Positions 37,896 through 47,769 are shown, numbered from the stretch's first letter. The stretch: DNA of 64,000 nt from Bradyrhizobium sediminis (GCF_018736085.1 NZ_CP076134.1:4908501-4972500); one strand, 5' to 3'. Notes: generated by a model from the sequence alone, not told the origin. Numbers and translations: made by a program.

Positions 37896-39328
37896 GCGGC
37901 AGGTTCCAGCAGTTTGGAGATCACTCGGTTGAGATTGGATTCGCGCCATGGTGCCGAGTGCGCAACCACGTCGCCGATGATGAGAATGGCGGGACCGCCA
38001 TCGATCTTCTCGATTAGACCGGGAAGCTCCTGCAAGGTCCCGACCGCGGCCTGCGCGTCCGGCCGCGTCACCCGTGCGAACACGCCGACCGGGGTCTGCG
38101 GCGAACGTCCGGCGGCCAGCAGGCCGGCGCGAACCGAGGGCGCCGCGGTCATTCCCATATAGACGACCACCGTCATCTTCTCGTCGGTCAGCGTGGACCA
38201 GTCGACGGATTCGGCGTCCCTGGCCTTGTGCGCGGTCAGAAAGGTGATGCGCAGCGCCTCGTGGCGGAAGGTCAGCGGCACCTCGAATTGCGCCGCGGCG
38301 CCAAGGCCTGCGGTGATTCCCGGCACCACCGAACAGGCGACGCCGGCCGCGCGAAGCGCTTCGACCTCTTCGCCGCCGCGGCCGAACACGAAGCAATCGC
38401 CGCCCTTGAGGCGCACCACGCGCTGCCCCGACTTCGCGGCATCGACCAGCAGCTTGTTGATGGCGTCCTGGCCGATGCCGGGCCTGCCGACGCGGCGGCC
38501 GACCGGCACGCGCGAGGCATCGCGGCGCACGCGATCGAGAATTTCCGGCGAGACCAGTTCGTCATAGAACACGACGTCGGCATCCTGCAGCGCGCGCAGC
38601 GCCTTGATGGTGAGTAGATCCGGATCGCCGGGACCGGCGCCGACCAGCGTCACGCTGCCCTCGGCCTGGCCCGATGCCAGCGCGCCGGCGAAGACTGCGG
38701 GATCGGGAATCTGCTGCAGCGCTGCTTCGGCCTCGTCCTTGCGCCCGGCGAGAACCAGCGCGCCGATCGGACCGTCAACCACGCGCTCCCAGAAGCGGCG
38801 GCGCAGCGCCATCTCCGGCAAGCGCTGGTGCATCGATTTGCGCCAGCGGCCGATAAAGGCAGCGAGATCGCCGATGCGGGCCGGCAGCACGGCTTCGATG
38901 CGCTCGCGCACGCGGCGTGCCACCACAGGCGAGGCACCGCCGGTACCGACCGCAACGACCACGTCGCCGCGGTCGACGATCGCCGGAAAAATGAAAGTTG
39001 AATGGGTAAGGTCGTCCATCACATTGACGGGAAGACCGACCGACTTGGCCCGCACCGACATCGCAACCCCGATGTCGCCGGCGCCGGCGCACAGGATCGC
39101 AATCACGCCGTTCAGATCGGCCGTCAGCGGATCGCCTTCCGCGCGCTCGATCCGCGCCGCATCGTCGGCGCCAACCCCGCTCACGTCATGCTGGCCGTCG
39201 GTCGCGAAGTAGCGGATGCGCGCGCCCGCGGCCGCCAGCAGGCGCAGTTTCGCCCGCGCCAGATCGCCGGCGCCGACAAGCAGCACCGGACCGGCTTGCA
39301 GGTCGAGAAAGACTGGCAGAAATCGCAT
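37892..39328 (-). CDS. cysG: Siroheme synthase
   Basis: 478-aa fusion making siroheme from uroporphyrinogen III. The N-terminal part (1-about 205) is the NAD-dependent precorrin-2 dehydrogenase/ferrochelatase (LLVGAGDLARAKLRLLAAAGA, VGTGGASPVVARRVRERIE). The C-terminal part (about 215-460) is the SAM-dependent methyltransferase (VTLVGAGPGDPDLLTIKALR, LKGGDCFVFGRGGEE, GITAGLGAAA). It is the first gene of the minus-strand sulfite operon and diverges from cysD, with 143 bp between. Confidence 0.94.
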   Translation of the reverse strand: MRFLPVFLDLQAGPVLLVGAGDLARAKLRLLAAAGARIRYFATDGQHDVSGVGADDAARIERAEGDPLTADLNGVIAILCAGAGDIGVAMSVRAKSVGLPVNVMDDLTHSTFIFPAIVDRGDVVVAVGTGGASPVVARRVRERIEAVLPARIGDLAAFIGRWRKSMHQRLPEMALRRRFWERVVDGPIGALVLAGRKDEAEAALQQIPDPAVFAGALASGQAEGSVTLVGAGPGDPDLLTIKALRALQDADVVFYDELVSPEILDRVRRDASRVPVGRRVGRPGIGQDAINKLLVDAAKSGQRVVRLKGGDCFVFGRGGEEVEALRAAGVACSVVPGITAGLGAAAQFEVPLTFRHEALRITFLTAHKARDAESVDWSTLTDEKMTVVVYMGMTAAPSVRAGLLAAGRSPQTPVGVFARVTRPDAQAAVGTLQELPGLIEKIDGGPAILIIGDVVAHSAPWRESNLNRVISKLLEPAA

Positions 39329-39471
39329 GCGACACTCGCTGCCCCAACTTGCGGGGTTGACTAGAATTATTTTCTATATATGTCTCGCACAACGCCAGCA
39401 AAGAGAAAATTTTTTCTTCTCTACTGCAGTGCAACTATAGAATTTTCACCTCCAAAGGCCAAGGCCAAGAG
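39329..39471. promoter_or_regulatory. Divergent AT-rich promoter region cysG / cysD
   Basis: The 143-bp gap is strikingly AT-rich for this genome. It contains inverted TAGAA-N5-TTCTA (39362-39376), an A/T stretch AGAAAATTTTTTCTT (39413-39427 region) and a further TAGAATTTTC (39438-39447). Repeated TAGAA half-sites around both promoters suggest a shared operator for a sulfur-responsive regulator. Which regulator is not readable. Confidence 0.45.
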
Positions 39472-40377
39472 ATGCATCTTCTCGACACCGATTCCACGAT
39501 CGCCCGGTTGCGTCGCGCAGACCCGCCGATGGGATCTGCGCCCCCGCAGATTCCTGCCGAAGGGCGACTGCCCGTCCCCACCATGGATCACCTCGACGCG
39601 CTCGAGGCGCAGAGCATCTACATCTTCAGGGAAGCGTTCGCGCGGCTGAAGAAGCTGGCGCTGCTGTGGTCGCTGGGCAAGGATTCCAACGTCATGATCT
39701 GGCTGGCGCGCAAGGCCTTCTTCGGCCGCGTGCCGTTCCCCGCCTTGCATGTCGACACCGGCAAGAAATTTCCGGAGATGTACGCGTTTCGCGATCGCTA
39801 CGGCAAGGAATGGGAGCTTGATCTGAAGATCGACTCCTGCCCGCCGCTGGAAACCATCGATCCGACCCTGCCGCCGGCGGCGCGGTCGGCCGCGCGCAAG
39901 ACCGAGGGATTGAAGCTCGCGCTTGCCAAATACGGCTTCGACGGATTGATCGCCGGCATTCGCCGCGACGAAGAGGCGACCCGCGCCAAGGAACGGGTGT
40001 TCTCGCCGCGCGGCACCGAAGGCGGATGGGACGTGCGCGACCAGCCGCCGGAATTCTGGGACCAGTTCAACGCCTCGCCGCCGCCGGGGGCGCATCTGCG
40101 CATTCACCCGATCCTGCATTGGACCGAGGCCGACATCTGGGCCTACACCCAGCGCGAAAACATTCCGATCATCCCGCTTTATCTCTCCCAGGGCGGCAAG
40201 CGCTACCGCTCGCTGGGCGATGCCGATATCACCAATCCGGTGGCCTCCAATGCTTCCAGCATCGAGGAAATCCTGATCGAGCTCGACGGCACCAAGGTGC
40301 CGGAACGCGCCGGCCGCGCGCTGGACCATGAGACCGAAGATGCCTTCGAGCGGCTGCGCGTCGCCGGCTACCTATAG
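39472..40377 (+). CDS. cysD: Sulfate adenylyltransferase small subunit
   Basis: 301-aa ATP sulfurylase subunit forming APS from ATP and sulfate together with CysN. PP-loop [58 protein letters not shown] and IPIIPLYLS are diagnostic. The ATG at 39472 is retained although a Met at about residue 38 also starts a conserved block. cysNC follows 11-23 bp later. Confidence 0.95.
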   Translation: MHLLDTDSTIARLRRADPPMGSAPPQIPAEGRLPVPTMDHLDALEAQSIYIFREAFARLKKLALLWSLGKDSNVMIWLARKAFFGRVPFPALHVDTGKKFPEMYAFRDRYGKEWELDLKIDSCPPLETIDPTLPPAARSAARKTEGLKLALAKYGFDGLIAGIRRDEEATRAKERVFSPRGTEGGWDVRDQPPEFWDQFNASPPPGAHLRIHPILHWTEADIWAYTQRENIPIIPLYLSQGGKRYRSLGDADITNPVASNASSIEEILIELDGTKVPERAGRALDHETEDAFERLRVAGYL

Positions 40378-40400
40378 CGGATACCGAGTTGAGCGCCCCG

Positions 40401-42317
40401 ATGAACATGATCGTCCCCACTGCGATATCAACGACGCCCAACGGCACCACGCGCCCGCAGGTCCGCATCGTCATTGTCGGCCATGTCGATCACGGCAAGT
40501 CGACCCTGGTCGGGCGCCTCTTGCACGAAACCGGCAGCCTGCCCGAGGGCAAGCTCGAAATGCTCAAAGCGGTCAGCGCCCGGCGCGGCATGCCGTTCGA
40601 ATGGTCTTTCCTGTTGGACGCGCTGCAGACCGAGCGCGACCAGGGCATCACCATCGACACCACGCAGATCCGCTTTCGCACCCGCTCCCGCGACGTGGTG
40701 CTGATCGACGCGCCCGGCCACGCCGAATTCCTGCGCAACATGATCACCGGCGCCTCGCAGGCCGACGGTGCGGTCTTGATCATCGACGCGCTGGAAGGCG
40801 TCCGCGACCAGACCAGGCGCCATGGCTACCTGCTGCATCTGCTCGGCGTCAAACAGGTTGCGGTCGTCGTCAACAAGATGGACCGGGTTGATTTCAGCGC
40901 AGCCAGGTTCGAGGAGATCAGCAACGAGATTTCCGCGCATCTCACCGGTCTCGGCGTCACGCCGACCGCCGTGATCCCGATCTCGGCGCGCGATGGCGAC
41001 GGCGTTGCCGAACGCACGCCGCGGATCGAGTGGTATGACGGGCCCACCGTGGTCCAAGCGCTGGATGTGCTCGAACCGGCGCGGCCGCTGGAAACGCTGG
41101 CGCTGCGGCTGCCGGTGCAGGCGATCTACAAATTCGACGACCGCCGCATCGTCGCCGGCCGCATCGAATCCGGCAGCCTCAGCGCCGGCGACGAGATCGT
41201 CATCATGCCCGCGGGCAAGATAGCCAGAATTCGCACCGTCGAGGGCTGGCCGGTGACACCGGTCAATGGAACCCAGGGCGCCGGGCGTTCGGTCGGCATC
41301 ACCCTCGACCGCGAATTGTTCGTCGAACGCGGCGACGTCATTGCCCATGTCGGGACCAGCCCTCGCGACACGAGGCGGATGCGCGCGCGGATCTTCTGGC
41401 TGCATGACAAGCCGCTGGCGGCAGGTGCCTCGATCCTGGTCCGGCTCGGCACCCGGGAAACCCGCGCCAATGTGGTCGCGATCGAGAAGGCCGTCGATCC
41501 CGGCGAACTCTCGAGCGTCGAGACCAAGGCGATCGGGCGCAACCATGTCGGCGAAATCGACATCTCGCTGGCGCAGCCGATCGCCGCCGATCCCTACACC
41601 GACAATCCGCGTACCGGGCGCCTGGTGATCGAGGTCAACGGCCGTATCGCCGGCGGCGGCCTGGTGCTGTCGGTCGACGCCGGGCAGCGCGCCGTTCCCG
41701 TCGATATCGTCCCGGTCGAATCCGCGTTGCGTCCCGACGAGCGCTCGGCGCGTTACCGCCACGGCGGCGCGGTGGTGTGGCTGACCGGGTTGCCGGGCTC
41801 CGGCAAATCGACGCTGGCGCGCGCGCTGGAACGCCGGCTGTTCAGCCGCGGCGGCTCGCCGGTGCTGTTGGACGGCGACACGCTGCGCGCCGGGCTCAAC
41901 AGCGATCTCGGCTTCTCCGCGACCGATCGCACCGAGAACATCCGCCGGCTCGCCGAAGTTGCTACCCATCTGGCGCGCAACGGCCATATCGCCATCGTCG
42001 CCGCGGTCTCGCCGGCGGTGGAGGACCGCGCCGCGGCGCGCCGTATCGCCGACACCGCGTTTCGCGAAGTCTATGTTGCGACGCCGGCGGAGGTTTGCGA
42101 GAACCGCGACCCCAAGGGCCACTACGCCAAGGCGCGTGCCGGCGCGCTGCAGGGGTTCACCGGGATCATCAACGATTACCAGCCGCCCACGGCAAGCGAA
42201 TTGACCATCGACACCTCGGCGCGCTCGGTCACTGATGCCACCGACGAGATCGAGCGGATGCTGGCCGGATCTGGCGTCCTGTTCGACGAATTGGCCGATC
42301 TCGCCGCCAATATCTGA
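40401..42317 (+). CDS. cysNC: Fused sulfate adenylyltransferase large subunit / APS kinase
   Basis: 638-aa bifunctional protein. The CysN part (about 15-435) is a translation-factor-like GTPase: [33 protein letters not shown]. The CysC part (about 450-635) is an APS kinase: [34 protein letters not shown] and the phosphorylation region up to [10 protein letters not shown]. With CysD it makes APS and then PAPS. ATG 40401 is chosen; a TTG at 40389 is also possible, with GGATACCGAG before it. Two hairpins follow the stop codon. Confidence 0.94.
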   Translation: MNMIVPTAISTTPNGTTRPQVRIVIVGHVDHGKSTLVGRLLHETGSLPEGKLEMLKAVSARRGMPFEWSFLLDALQTERDQGITIDTTQIRFRTRSRDVVLIDAPGHAEFLRNMITGASQADGAVLIIDALEGVRDQTRRHGYLLHLLGVKQVAVVVNKMDRVDFSAARFEEISNEISAHLTGLGVTPTAVIPISARDGDGVAERTPRIEWYDGPTVVQALDVLEPARPLETLALRLPVQAIYKFDDRRIVAGRIESGSLSAGDEIVIMPAGKIARIRTVEGWPVTPVNGTQGAGRSVGITLDRELFVERGDVIAHVGTSPRDTRRMRARIFWLHDKPLAAGASILVRLGTRETRANVVAIEKAVDPGELSSVETKAIGRNHVGEIDISLAQPIAADPYTDNPRTGRLVIEVNGRIAGGGLVLSVDAGQRAVPVDIVPVESALRPDERSARYRHGGAVVWLTGLPGSGKSTLARALERRLFSRGGSPVLLDGDTLRAGLNSDLGFSATDRTENIRRLAEVATHLARNGHIAIVAAVSPAVEDRAAARRIADTAFREVYVATPAEVCENRDPKGHYAKARAGALQGFTGIINDYQPPTASELTIDTSARSVTDATDEIERMLAGSGVLFDELADLAANI

Positions 42318-42367
42318 GGCGTGAGAAGGCCCGTTTGGGGCCTTCTCATCGACCCGGCTTTAGGGCT

Positions 42368-42407
42368 AAAAGGGCCCCGAACAAGGCCCTTTGCGGGGCC
42401 CTTTTGT
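42368..42407 (+). terminator. Rho-independent terminator after cysNC
   Basis: Perfect 12-bp stem AAAAGGGCCCCG (42368-42379) / CGGGGCCCTTTT (42394-42405) ending in TTTTG. A second, T-less stem GAGAAGGCCC / GGGCCTTCTC lies just before (42323-42347). Confidence 0.8.
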
Positions 42408-42462
42408 CGTTGTCCCCCTGAAAACCGCGCATTAGACGCCGTTTCTCGCGAGAAATGCCATC

Positions 42463-44625
42463 ATGAATCGTATCGACGCCCACGGACTGAAGATCGCCCC
42501 CGTTTTGTTCGATTTCATCGCCAGGGAGGCGACCCCCAAAACCGGGATTTCTCCGGATGCGTTCTGGGCAGGGCTAGCCGCCATCATCAAGAAGCTGGCG
42601 CCGAAAAACCGCGAGCTGCTCGCCTTCCGCGACGCCCTGCAGGCGAAAATCGACGGCTGGCACCGCGCCAGCAAGGGCAAGCCGTTCGATATGAACGCGT
42701 ACACTTCTTTCTTGAAGGAGATCGGCTATCTCCTGCCGGAGCCGCCGACCCAGAAGGTCGAGACGGCAAACGTCGACGAAGAGATCGGCCAGATCTGCGG
42801 ACCGCAGCTGGTCGTGCCGCTTACCAACGCGCGCTATGCGCTCAACGCCGCCAATGCGCGCTGGGGCAGCCTGTACGATGCGTTCTACGGCACCGATGCG
42901 ATCCCGCACGAGACAAGCGAAAGCGGCAGGGGGTTTGACAAGGCCCGCGGTGCCAAAGTGGTCGCGAAGGCCAAAGCCTTTCTGGATTCCGCCGTGCCGC
43001 TGGCGACTGGAAGCCACACCGAGGTGACCTCCTACAGCGTCATTGCCGGGCAGCTCGCGGTCAAGCTGAAGAGCGGCAACGCCACCGCGCTGAAATCGAG
43101 CGCGCAATTCGCCGGCTACCGGGGCGAACCCGCAGCCCCGAGCGCGATCCTGCTGGTCAATAACGGCATGCATATCGAGATCAAGATCGACCGCGTTCAC
43201 GCGATCGGCAAGGACGATCCGGCCGGCGTTGCCGATATGATCCTGGAATCGGCGGTCAGCACGATCCTGGACATGGAAGACAGCGTCGCGGCGGTCGATG
43301 CCGAGGACAAGGTGCTGGTCTATCGCAATACGCTCGGCCTGATGGACGGCACGTTGTCGGCCGACTTCGACAAGGGCGGCAAGACGCTAAAGCGCGCGCT
43401 CAACCACGACCGCGTCTACCATGCGCCGGACGGAAAACAACTCAAACTGCATGGCCGCGCCCTGCTGCTGATGCGCAATGTCGGCCATCACATGTTCACC
43501 GACGCGGTGCTCGACGAGACGGGAGCGGAAATTCCGGAAGGCATTCTCGACGCCGCGGTGACCGGCCTGCTCGCGATCCACGATCTCAAGGGCTCGTCGA
43601 AAACGAAGAACAGCCGCACCGGCTCGATCTATATCGTCAAGCCGAAGATGCACGGCCCCGACGAGGTCGCGCTGACCTGCGAACTGTTCGGCCAAGTCGA
43701 GAAGATGCTGGCGCTGCCGGAAAACACCATGAAGATCGGCATCATGGACGAGGAGCGCCGCACCACGGTCAACCTCAAGGCCTGCATCCAGAACGCCTCG
43801 AAGCGAATCTGCTTCATCAATACCGGCTTCCTCGACCGCACCGGCGACGAGATCCATACCTCGATGGAAGCGGGCCCGATGATCCGCAAGAACGACATGA
43901 AGGCGCAGCCCTGGATCAAGGCCTATGAAGACTGGAACGTCGATATGGGCCTGATCGACGGCCTGCCCGGCCACGCCCAGATCGGCAAGGGCATGTGGGC
44001 CGCGCCCGACAAGATGGCGGACATGCTGACGCAGAAGCTCGGCCATCCGCAGGCCGGCGCCACCACCGCATGGGTGCCGTCGCCGACCGCCGCCACGTTG
44101 CACGCGCTGCATTATCATCAGGTCAACGTGCAGGCGCGCCAGCAGGAACTGGCGAAGGGCGGCCCGCGCGCCAAGCTCACAGACATCCTCACCATCCCGG
44201 TGTCGCAATCGAACTGGGCGCCCGACGACGTCAAGCAGGAGATCGACAACAACTGCCAGGGCATCCTCGGCTATGTCGTACGCTGGATCGACCAGGGCGT
44301 CGGCTGTTCCAAGGTGCCCGACATCCACGACGTCGGACTGATGGAAGACCGCGCCACGCTGCGGATCTCGAGTCAGCATTTGGCGAACTGGCTGCATCAG
44401 GGCGTCATCACCAAGGATCAGGTGATGGAGTCGCTGAAGCGGATGGCGGTCGTGGTGGACAAGCAGAACAAGGACGATCCGCTGTACCGGCCGATGGCGC
44501 CCGGTTTCGATGGCGTCGCCTTCAAGGCCGCCTGTGACCTGATCTTCAAGGGCCGCGAGCAGCCGAACGGCTATACCGAATTCATTCTGACGGCGCGGCG
44601 CCGGGAAGCCAAGGCGGCGGGCTGA
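42463..44625 (+). CDS. glcB: Malate synthase G
   Basis: 720-aa enzyme condensing glyoxylate with acetyl-CoA to malate, for growth on acetate, fatty acids or glycolate. The length and [18 protein letters not shown] start are those of isoform G. Family blocks: [16 protein letters not shown] (catalytic Asp/Glu region), [50 protein letters not shown], and [25 protein letters not shown]. It has its own region between terminators at 42368 and 44803. Confidence 0.96.
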   Translation: MNRIDAHGLKIAPVLFDFIAREATPKTGISPDAFWAGLAAIIKKLAPKNRELLAFRDALQAKIDGWHRASKGKPFDMNAYTSFLKEIGYLLPEPPTQKVETANVDEEIGQICGPQLVVPLTNARYALNAANARWGSLYDAFYGTDAIPHETSESGRGFDKARGAKVVAKAKAFLDSAVPLATGSHTEVTSYSVIAGQLAVKLKSGNATALKSSAQFAGYRGEPAAPSAILLVNNGMHIEIKIDRVHAIGKDDPAGVADMILESAVSTILDMEDSVAAVDAEDKVLVYRNTLGLMDGTLSADFDKGGKTLKRALNHDRVYHAPDGKQLKLHGRALLLMRNVGHHMFTDAVLDETGAEIPEGILDAAVTGLLAIHDLKGSSKTKNSRTGSIYIVKPKMHGPDEVALTCELFGQVEKMLALPENTMKIGIMDEERRTTVNLKACIQNASKRICFINTGFLDRTGDEIHTSMEAGPMIRKNDMKAQPWIKAYEDWNVDMGLIDGLPGHAQIGKGMWAAPDKMADMLTQKLGHPQAGATTAWVPSPTAATLHALHYHQVNVQARQQELAKGGPRAKLTDILTIPVSQSNWAPDDVKQEIDNNCQGILGYVVRWIDQGVGCSKVPDIHDVGLMEDRATLRISSQHLANWLHQGVITKDQVMESLKRMAVVVDKQNKDDPLYRPMAPGFDGVAFKAACDLIFKGREQPNGYTEFILTARRREAKAAG

Positions 44626-44631
44626 TCTGTA

Positions 44632-44661
44632 GCCCGGATGGAGCGAAGCGAAATCCGGGAC
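44632..44661. repeat. Interspersed repeat, GTAGCCCGGATGGAGCGAAG type
   Basis: Single short element GTAGCCCGGATGGAGCGAAG followed by CGAAATCCGGGA, with inverted CCCGGAT / ATCCGGG. Such elements are common between genes in this group. The following 44662-44800 contains only a 34-codon ORF (44671-44775) without a ribosome-binding site or recognisable features. Confidence 0.6.
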
Positions 44662-44802
44662 CACACCAACATGTTGCCGCAGTTCCTTCCGGAACGACTG
44701 ACTTGCCCGCCCGAGCGCTACGGCTTCGCCAAGGATCAGATCCACAAGGACGTGATGACTGGTTCAGGGCGCTGAAGTAAGTTTGCCTCCCTGGACAACG
44801 GA

Positions 44803-44833
44803 AGGCCCCGGCAGAAATGCCGGGGCTTTTTTT
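44803..44833 (+). terminator. Rho-independent terminator
   Basis: Stem GCCCCGGCA (44805-44813) / TGCCGGGGC (44818-44826), loop GAAA, then seven T. The strong hairpin and T-run point to the plus strand; it may end the glcB transcript. Confidence 0.82.
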
Positions 44834-44852
44834 GACTGTCCGTGAGCGGCCT

Positions 44853-45007
44853 CAGATTACCGCGATGTATTTCAAGAGCGAGATCACTCCAAGGATGATC
44901 ACCACCACGCGCGCGATCTGCTTGGCGCGGCCGTCGAGCGGCAACAGGTTGATCAGGTAGAGAACAAGAATAACGACAAGAAATGTGACGAGCACACTGA
45001 TAAGCAT
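44853..45007 (-). CDS. Small membrane protein, Thivi_2564-like (boundary 44852-45007)
   Basis: 51-aa protein; the coding region including its TGA stop is 44852-45007 on the minus strand. It begins MLISVLVTFLVVILVLYLIN and continues LPLDGRAKQIARVVVIILGVISLLKYIAVI. Two hydrophobic helices are joined by a short polar turn with LDGRAKQ, the pattern of a small family known as Thivi_2564 (name from memory). It is probably an inner-membrane protein of unknown function. A perfect GGAAC-N17-CGTT site about 46-71 bp upstream of the start suggests control by the general stress sigma factor encoded nearby. Confidence 0.72.
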
Positions 45008-45052
45008 CAAAGCCCCCTATGGCGTCATGAAAAGCACGATTGCTTGCGAGCC

Positions 45053-45078
45053 AACGCCTGACGGCCTGCTTGGGTTCC
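45053..45078 (-). promoter_or_regulatory. EcfG-type promoter, GGAAC-N17-CGTT
   Basis: On the minus strand GGAAC (45078-45074) and CGTT (45056-45053) are separated by exactly 17 bases. This is the consensus of EcfG general-stress promoters in Bradyrhizobium and relatives. It reads into the small membrane protein gene at 45007, implying a leader of about 40 nt. Confidence 0.65.
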
Positions 45079-45143
45079 CCGGAAGGAACCGGATCCCCGC
45101 ACCCGGCAGTCAATTGGCCGGCACCCGGCCCTGTGCCGGACTA

Positions 45144-45791
45144 CTATTCCCGCGCCACCACCGGCACGCGCTGATAGCGCGCGCTGATCCTTTCGGAGGC
45201 CGGCGAGAAATTCAGCGCCGCGCCGCGCTTATCGGCGCCGCGATTGGCCACCACTAGCCCGCTTTCGCCGGCGACGATGTCGCCCCTGCGCAGCGTCGGG
45301 TCGTCTTCGATCCTGACCGGCGCCAGCCCGAGCTGATCCTTGCCGTTGCAGGTGCAGCCCGCCACCATCTCGTTGCGGTAGCGGAACGCATTCGGCAGTT
45401 CGGAATAGGGTTTGCCGTTGTCGGTCACGGCGTTGTCGATGCTGCTCCCATAGACGATCCTGGTATCGCTGGCCGGACAGAAGCTGTTGCAGGAGGCCGC
45501 CCGGGTCTGTTTGTCCGACGCCGGGATCGGGAAATAGCGGCCGTCGCAGGTACGCACGCAATAGACCTGGCCGCCGCCGGCATGGTGCGGACGACCGTCA
45601 TCTCGCGGCACCATTGGGCCGCCCTCATTGGCAAACGGCAGCTGGATCTGCGGCGCGCGCGAGCGGCCGCCGAACGCGCCGAACAGCGCGGAGAGAAAAT
45701 CTTCGGCCTGCGCAGCGGGCGCGAGCGCCGAGACCAACAGAACCGCTGCCGCCACACGCCATGCCAGCCGCCTGCCTGATGTCCATTCCAT
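45144..45791 (-). CDS. DUF2865 family secreted protein
   Basis: 215-aa protein with an N-terminal signal (about 1-29, ends AAQAED). The DUF2865 core reads VYCVRTCDGRYFPIP, SCNSFCPASDTRIVYG, NGKPYSELPNAFRYRNEMVAGCTCNGKDQLGLA. Six cysteines in C-x3-C, C-x3-C and C-x-C pairs suggest disulfides, as expected in the periplasm. Function unknown. It is followed by the small membrane protein and preceded by the L,D-transpeptidase on the same strand, so it may act in the envelope. Confidence 0.83.
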   Translation of the reverse strand: MEWTSGRRLAWRVAAAVLLVSALAPAAQAEDFLSALFGAFGGRSRAPQIQLPFANEGGPMVPRDDGRPHHAGGGQVYCVRTCDGRYFPIPASDKQTRAASCNSFCPASDTRIVYGSSIDNAVTDNGKPYSELPNAFRYRNEMVAGCTCNGKDQLGLAPVRIEDDPTLRRGDIVAGESGLVVANRGADKRGAALNFSPASERISARYQRVPVVARE

Positions 45792-45804
45792 ATCGGCTCC
45801 GATC

Positions 45805-46620
45805 TCAGTACAGCGACGAAGTCGAAACGTTCATCGCCTGACGGCCAGACCTCGCGGTCGGGCGCGGCGGCGGCGCAGCCGGGCGGACCGAGATCATCGT
45901 TCGCGTGTCCACGGCCCTCGCTTCAAGGTGCGGCGCATGCTTCGGCAGCACCACCACCCTTGTGCCGACATCGACGCGGCCGAACAGATCGGCGACGTCT
46001 TCATTGGTCAGGCGAATGCAGCCACTGGAAACGAACTTGCCGATGGTCGAGGGATCGTTGGTGCCGTGAATGCGGTACTGGCTGGTGCCGAGATACATCG
46101 CGCGTGCGCCCAAGGGATTACCGGGGCCGCCCGCCACGAAGCGCGGCAGATAAGGCTGGCGCGCGATCATTTCCGCCGGTGGATGCCAGTCCGGCCATTC
46201 CGCCTTGCGGCTGATGGTCTGCACGCCGGACCAGGTAAAGCCCTCGCGGCCGACGCCGACGCCATAGCGAATGGCGCGGCCCTGACCGAGCACGTAATAA
46301 AGCGCCGTATTGCCGGTATCGATCACGATCGTGCCCGGAGTCTCGCGGCTGTTGAAGGCAACGACCGCGCGCTTCAACCGCTCCGGCACAGCGGCTGCGC
46401 TGCCGTCGCCTTCATCGGCGGGCTGTGCCGGCGCCACCATCATGTGGTCTGACGGAAACGCGCTTGGCTGGGTGGAGGCGTAGCCGAACACTTGAGCGCC
46501 GAACACTTGGGCGCTGGCGCTTGCGAGCCACGCCGGCGACAGCAGCAATGCCGCGCCGAGGACCAGCGCGCCGGTCGCGCGCAACGAGAGACTACGATTG
46601 CCTGCGAGTGCCTGTGTCAT
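45805..46620 (-). CDS. L,D-transpeptidase (YkuD domain)
   Basis: 271-aa periplasmic enzyme that makes 3-3 crosslinks in peptidoglycan or attaches proteins to it. Signal peptide about 1-37; a tandem AQVFG-AQVFGY follows the cleavage site. The YkuD domain runs about 105-235 with the catalytic motif HGTNDPSTIGKFVSSGCIRL (His and Cys). The proline-rich C-terminus is variable. The start at 46620 is preferred; an ATG at 46644 is possible. The stop is 13 bp before the DUF2865 start, so they are probably cotranscribed. Confidence 0.9.
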   Translation of the reverse strand: MTQALAGNRSLSLRATGALVLGAALLLSPAWLASASAQVFGAQVFGYASTQPSAFPSDHMMVAPAQPADEGDGSAAAVPERLKRAVVAFNSRETPGTIVIDTGNTALYYVLGQGRAIRYGVGVGREGFTWSGVQTISRKAEWPDWHPPAEMIARQPYLPRFVAGGPGNPLGARAMYLGTSQYRIHGTNDPSTIGKFVSSGCIRLTNEDVADLFGRVDVGTRVVVLPKHAPHLEARAVDTRTMISVRPAAPPPRPTARSGRQAMNVSTSSLY

Positions 46621-46796
46621 GATCTGCCCCGATGCGATGCGCATCACGCTGATGCCTCTGCGCAACCAACCCCACCGGGGCTGCATGGTTCCGTCCGACT
46701 CGACGCCGGAGCAGTGCAGTCAACCGGCCGACCCTTCACGTTTCTGCGACGGAACTTTTCGGCTGCGCACGAGTTGGGTCCGTACGTCGCCCGGTC

Positions 46797-47096
46797 ATGG
46801 TGATGTTCGCGATCCTGACGGTGGTCGGCGTGGTCGCGTTCCCCACCCTCGGCGCGGGGCTGCTCGCGTCAGTGCTCTTTGCCGGGCTCACCTTTCTCGA
46901 AGGTCATTTCATCACACCTGCTATCGTCGGCCGCCGGCTCGAACTGAACGCGCTCGCGGTATTCATCGTGCTTGCCTTCTGGACTTGGCTGTGGGGACCG
47001 ATGGGCGCCTTCCTGTCCTCGCCGGTGTTGATCGTCGCGCTCATCATCAAGGAACATTTGCTGCCAGCGGATTCGCCGCAGCTGCCGCCGGACTGA
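46797..47096 (+). pseudogene. 3' remnant of an AI-2E family (PerM-like) transporter gene
   Basis: 99 codons matching only the C-terminal part of AI-2E/PerM transporters: ILTVVGVVAFPTLGAGLLASVLFAGLTFLEGHFITPAIVGRRLELN and FWTWLWGPMGAFLSSPVLI. Just upstream another frame reads LGPYV; adding one base at about 46788 would restore YVGPVMVMFAI, the expected lead-in. Beyond that no homology is visible. So this is a truncated, frameshifted remnant of a protein normally about 350 residues long. Confidence 0.72.
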
Positions 47097-47159
47097 TCGG
47101 ATGGGTTAGAACCTCGTCCTGACAGGATGAGGTCTGGGTATGACGCCACGGGCGAACGC

Positions 47160-47555
47160 TCACGTCACGCAGCGGCCGGGCTCGAGATGCTTCGCGACTT
47201 CGGTCAGCACGCTGACCACGGGCTCGCAGGCCACCGCCGTCTTGCGGTCCCCGGATTTGGTCACGGCCGGAGCGGCGGGCGTGTTGCGCGCGTCCCTGGC
47301 GACCGGCACGCGGACCAGGACCGAGGTATCGGCAAGGCTGTCCAGGCGCAGCGAGATCGTGCGCGCCGACGCCGCCGGACCGACACCGGCAGCGCGATCG
47401 GCTTTGGCGGCACGATTGACGGAGGTTGCCGGCGCGCCCGCGACGGCCTGCCAGCGGTCTGCGAGATCGTGGCCGAAGGCCAGCGGAACCGCGCCGAGCA
47501 CGAGTGCAACGCCGGCCGTGCCGAAAATTCCCTTTGCCATTTGTGACATGTGCAT
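47160..47555 (-). CDS. Hypothetical secreted protein
   Basis: 131-aa protein. N-terminal signal or anchor (MAKGIFGTAGVALVLGAVPLAFG), then an Ala/Arg-rich stretch and a C-terminal block TAVACEPVVSVLTEVAKHLEPGRCVT with two cysteines that could form a disulfide. No family recognised, though similar short proteins with a C-terminal ACEPxVSxLTEVAxxLxPGRC motif seem usual in this group. GAGGGACGA precedes the ATG at 47555; an ATG at 47549 is possible. Function unknown. Confidence 0.68.
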   Translation of the reverse strand: MHMSQMAKGIFGTAGVALVLGAVPLAFGHDLADRWQAVAGAPATSVNRAAKADRAAGVGPAASARTISLRLDSLADTSVLVRVPVARDARNTPAAPAVTKSGDRKTAVACEPVVSVLTEVAKHLEPGRCVT

Positions 47556-47730
47556 TCGTCCCTCGCCGCAATCGCGATCGCGGGAACAACGCGGGTGGAA
47601 CAACGCAGTTCGGGAAACCCGCCATCACATAACCGTGTGCAAAGAATTTCGAGAAGGCGGGAACGAGTCCGGGGATCCCGGCGTCATCAGAACAGCCGGT
47701 CATCCCCCCTGCCCCATTGACCGGTGATGT

Positions 47731-47769
47731 AGGGCGCGGCTGTGGTGATGCCAGCCGCGCCCTGCTTTT
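47731..47769. terminator. Hairpin with 12-bp stem and T-run
   Basis: AGGGCGCGGCTG (47731-47742) / CAGCCGCGCCCT (47752-47763) with a 9-nt loop, then GCTTTTA. It works as a plus-strand terminator on paper, but no intact plus-strand gene precedes it. The remaining gap 47556-47989 has no gene. It carries an inverted CAGAACGC / GCGTTCTG pair about 47816-47880, upstream of the transporter. Confidence 0.6.

Noticed and set aside
40428..42122. 564-codon open frame on the minus strand
   Set aside because: Antisense shadow of cysNC; the plus-strand frame has every catalytic motif of CysN and CysC.
44671..44775. 34-codon ORF after glcB
   Set aside because: No ribosome-binding site and no family pattern; it may be a scrap of a lost gene, but that cannot be supported.
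46668..46692. GGAAC-N16-GGTT upstream of the L,D-transpeptidase as a stress promoter
   Set aside because: The -10 differs from CGTT, and one such near-match is expected by chance in this much GC-rich sequence.
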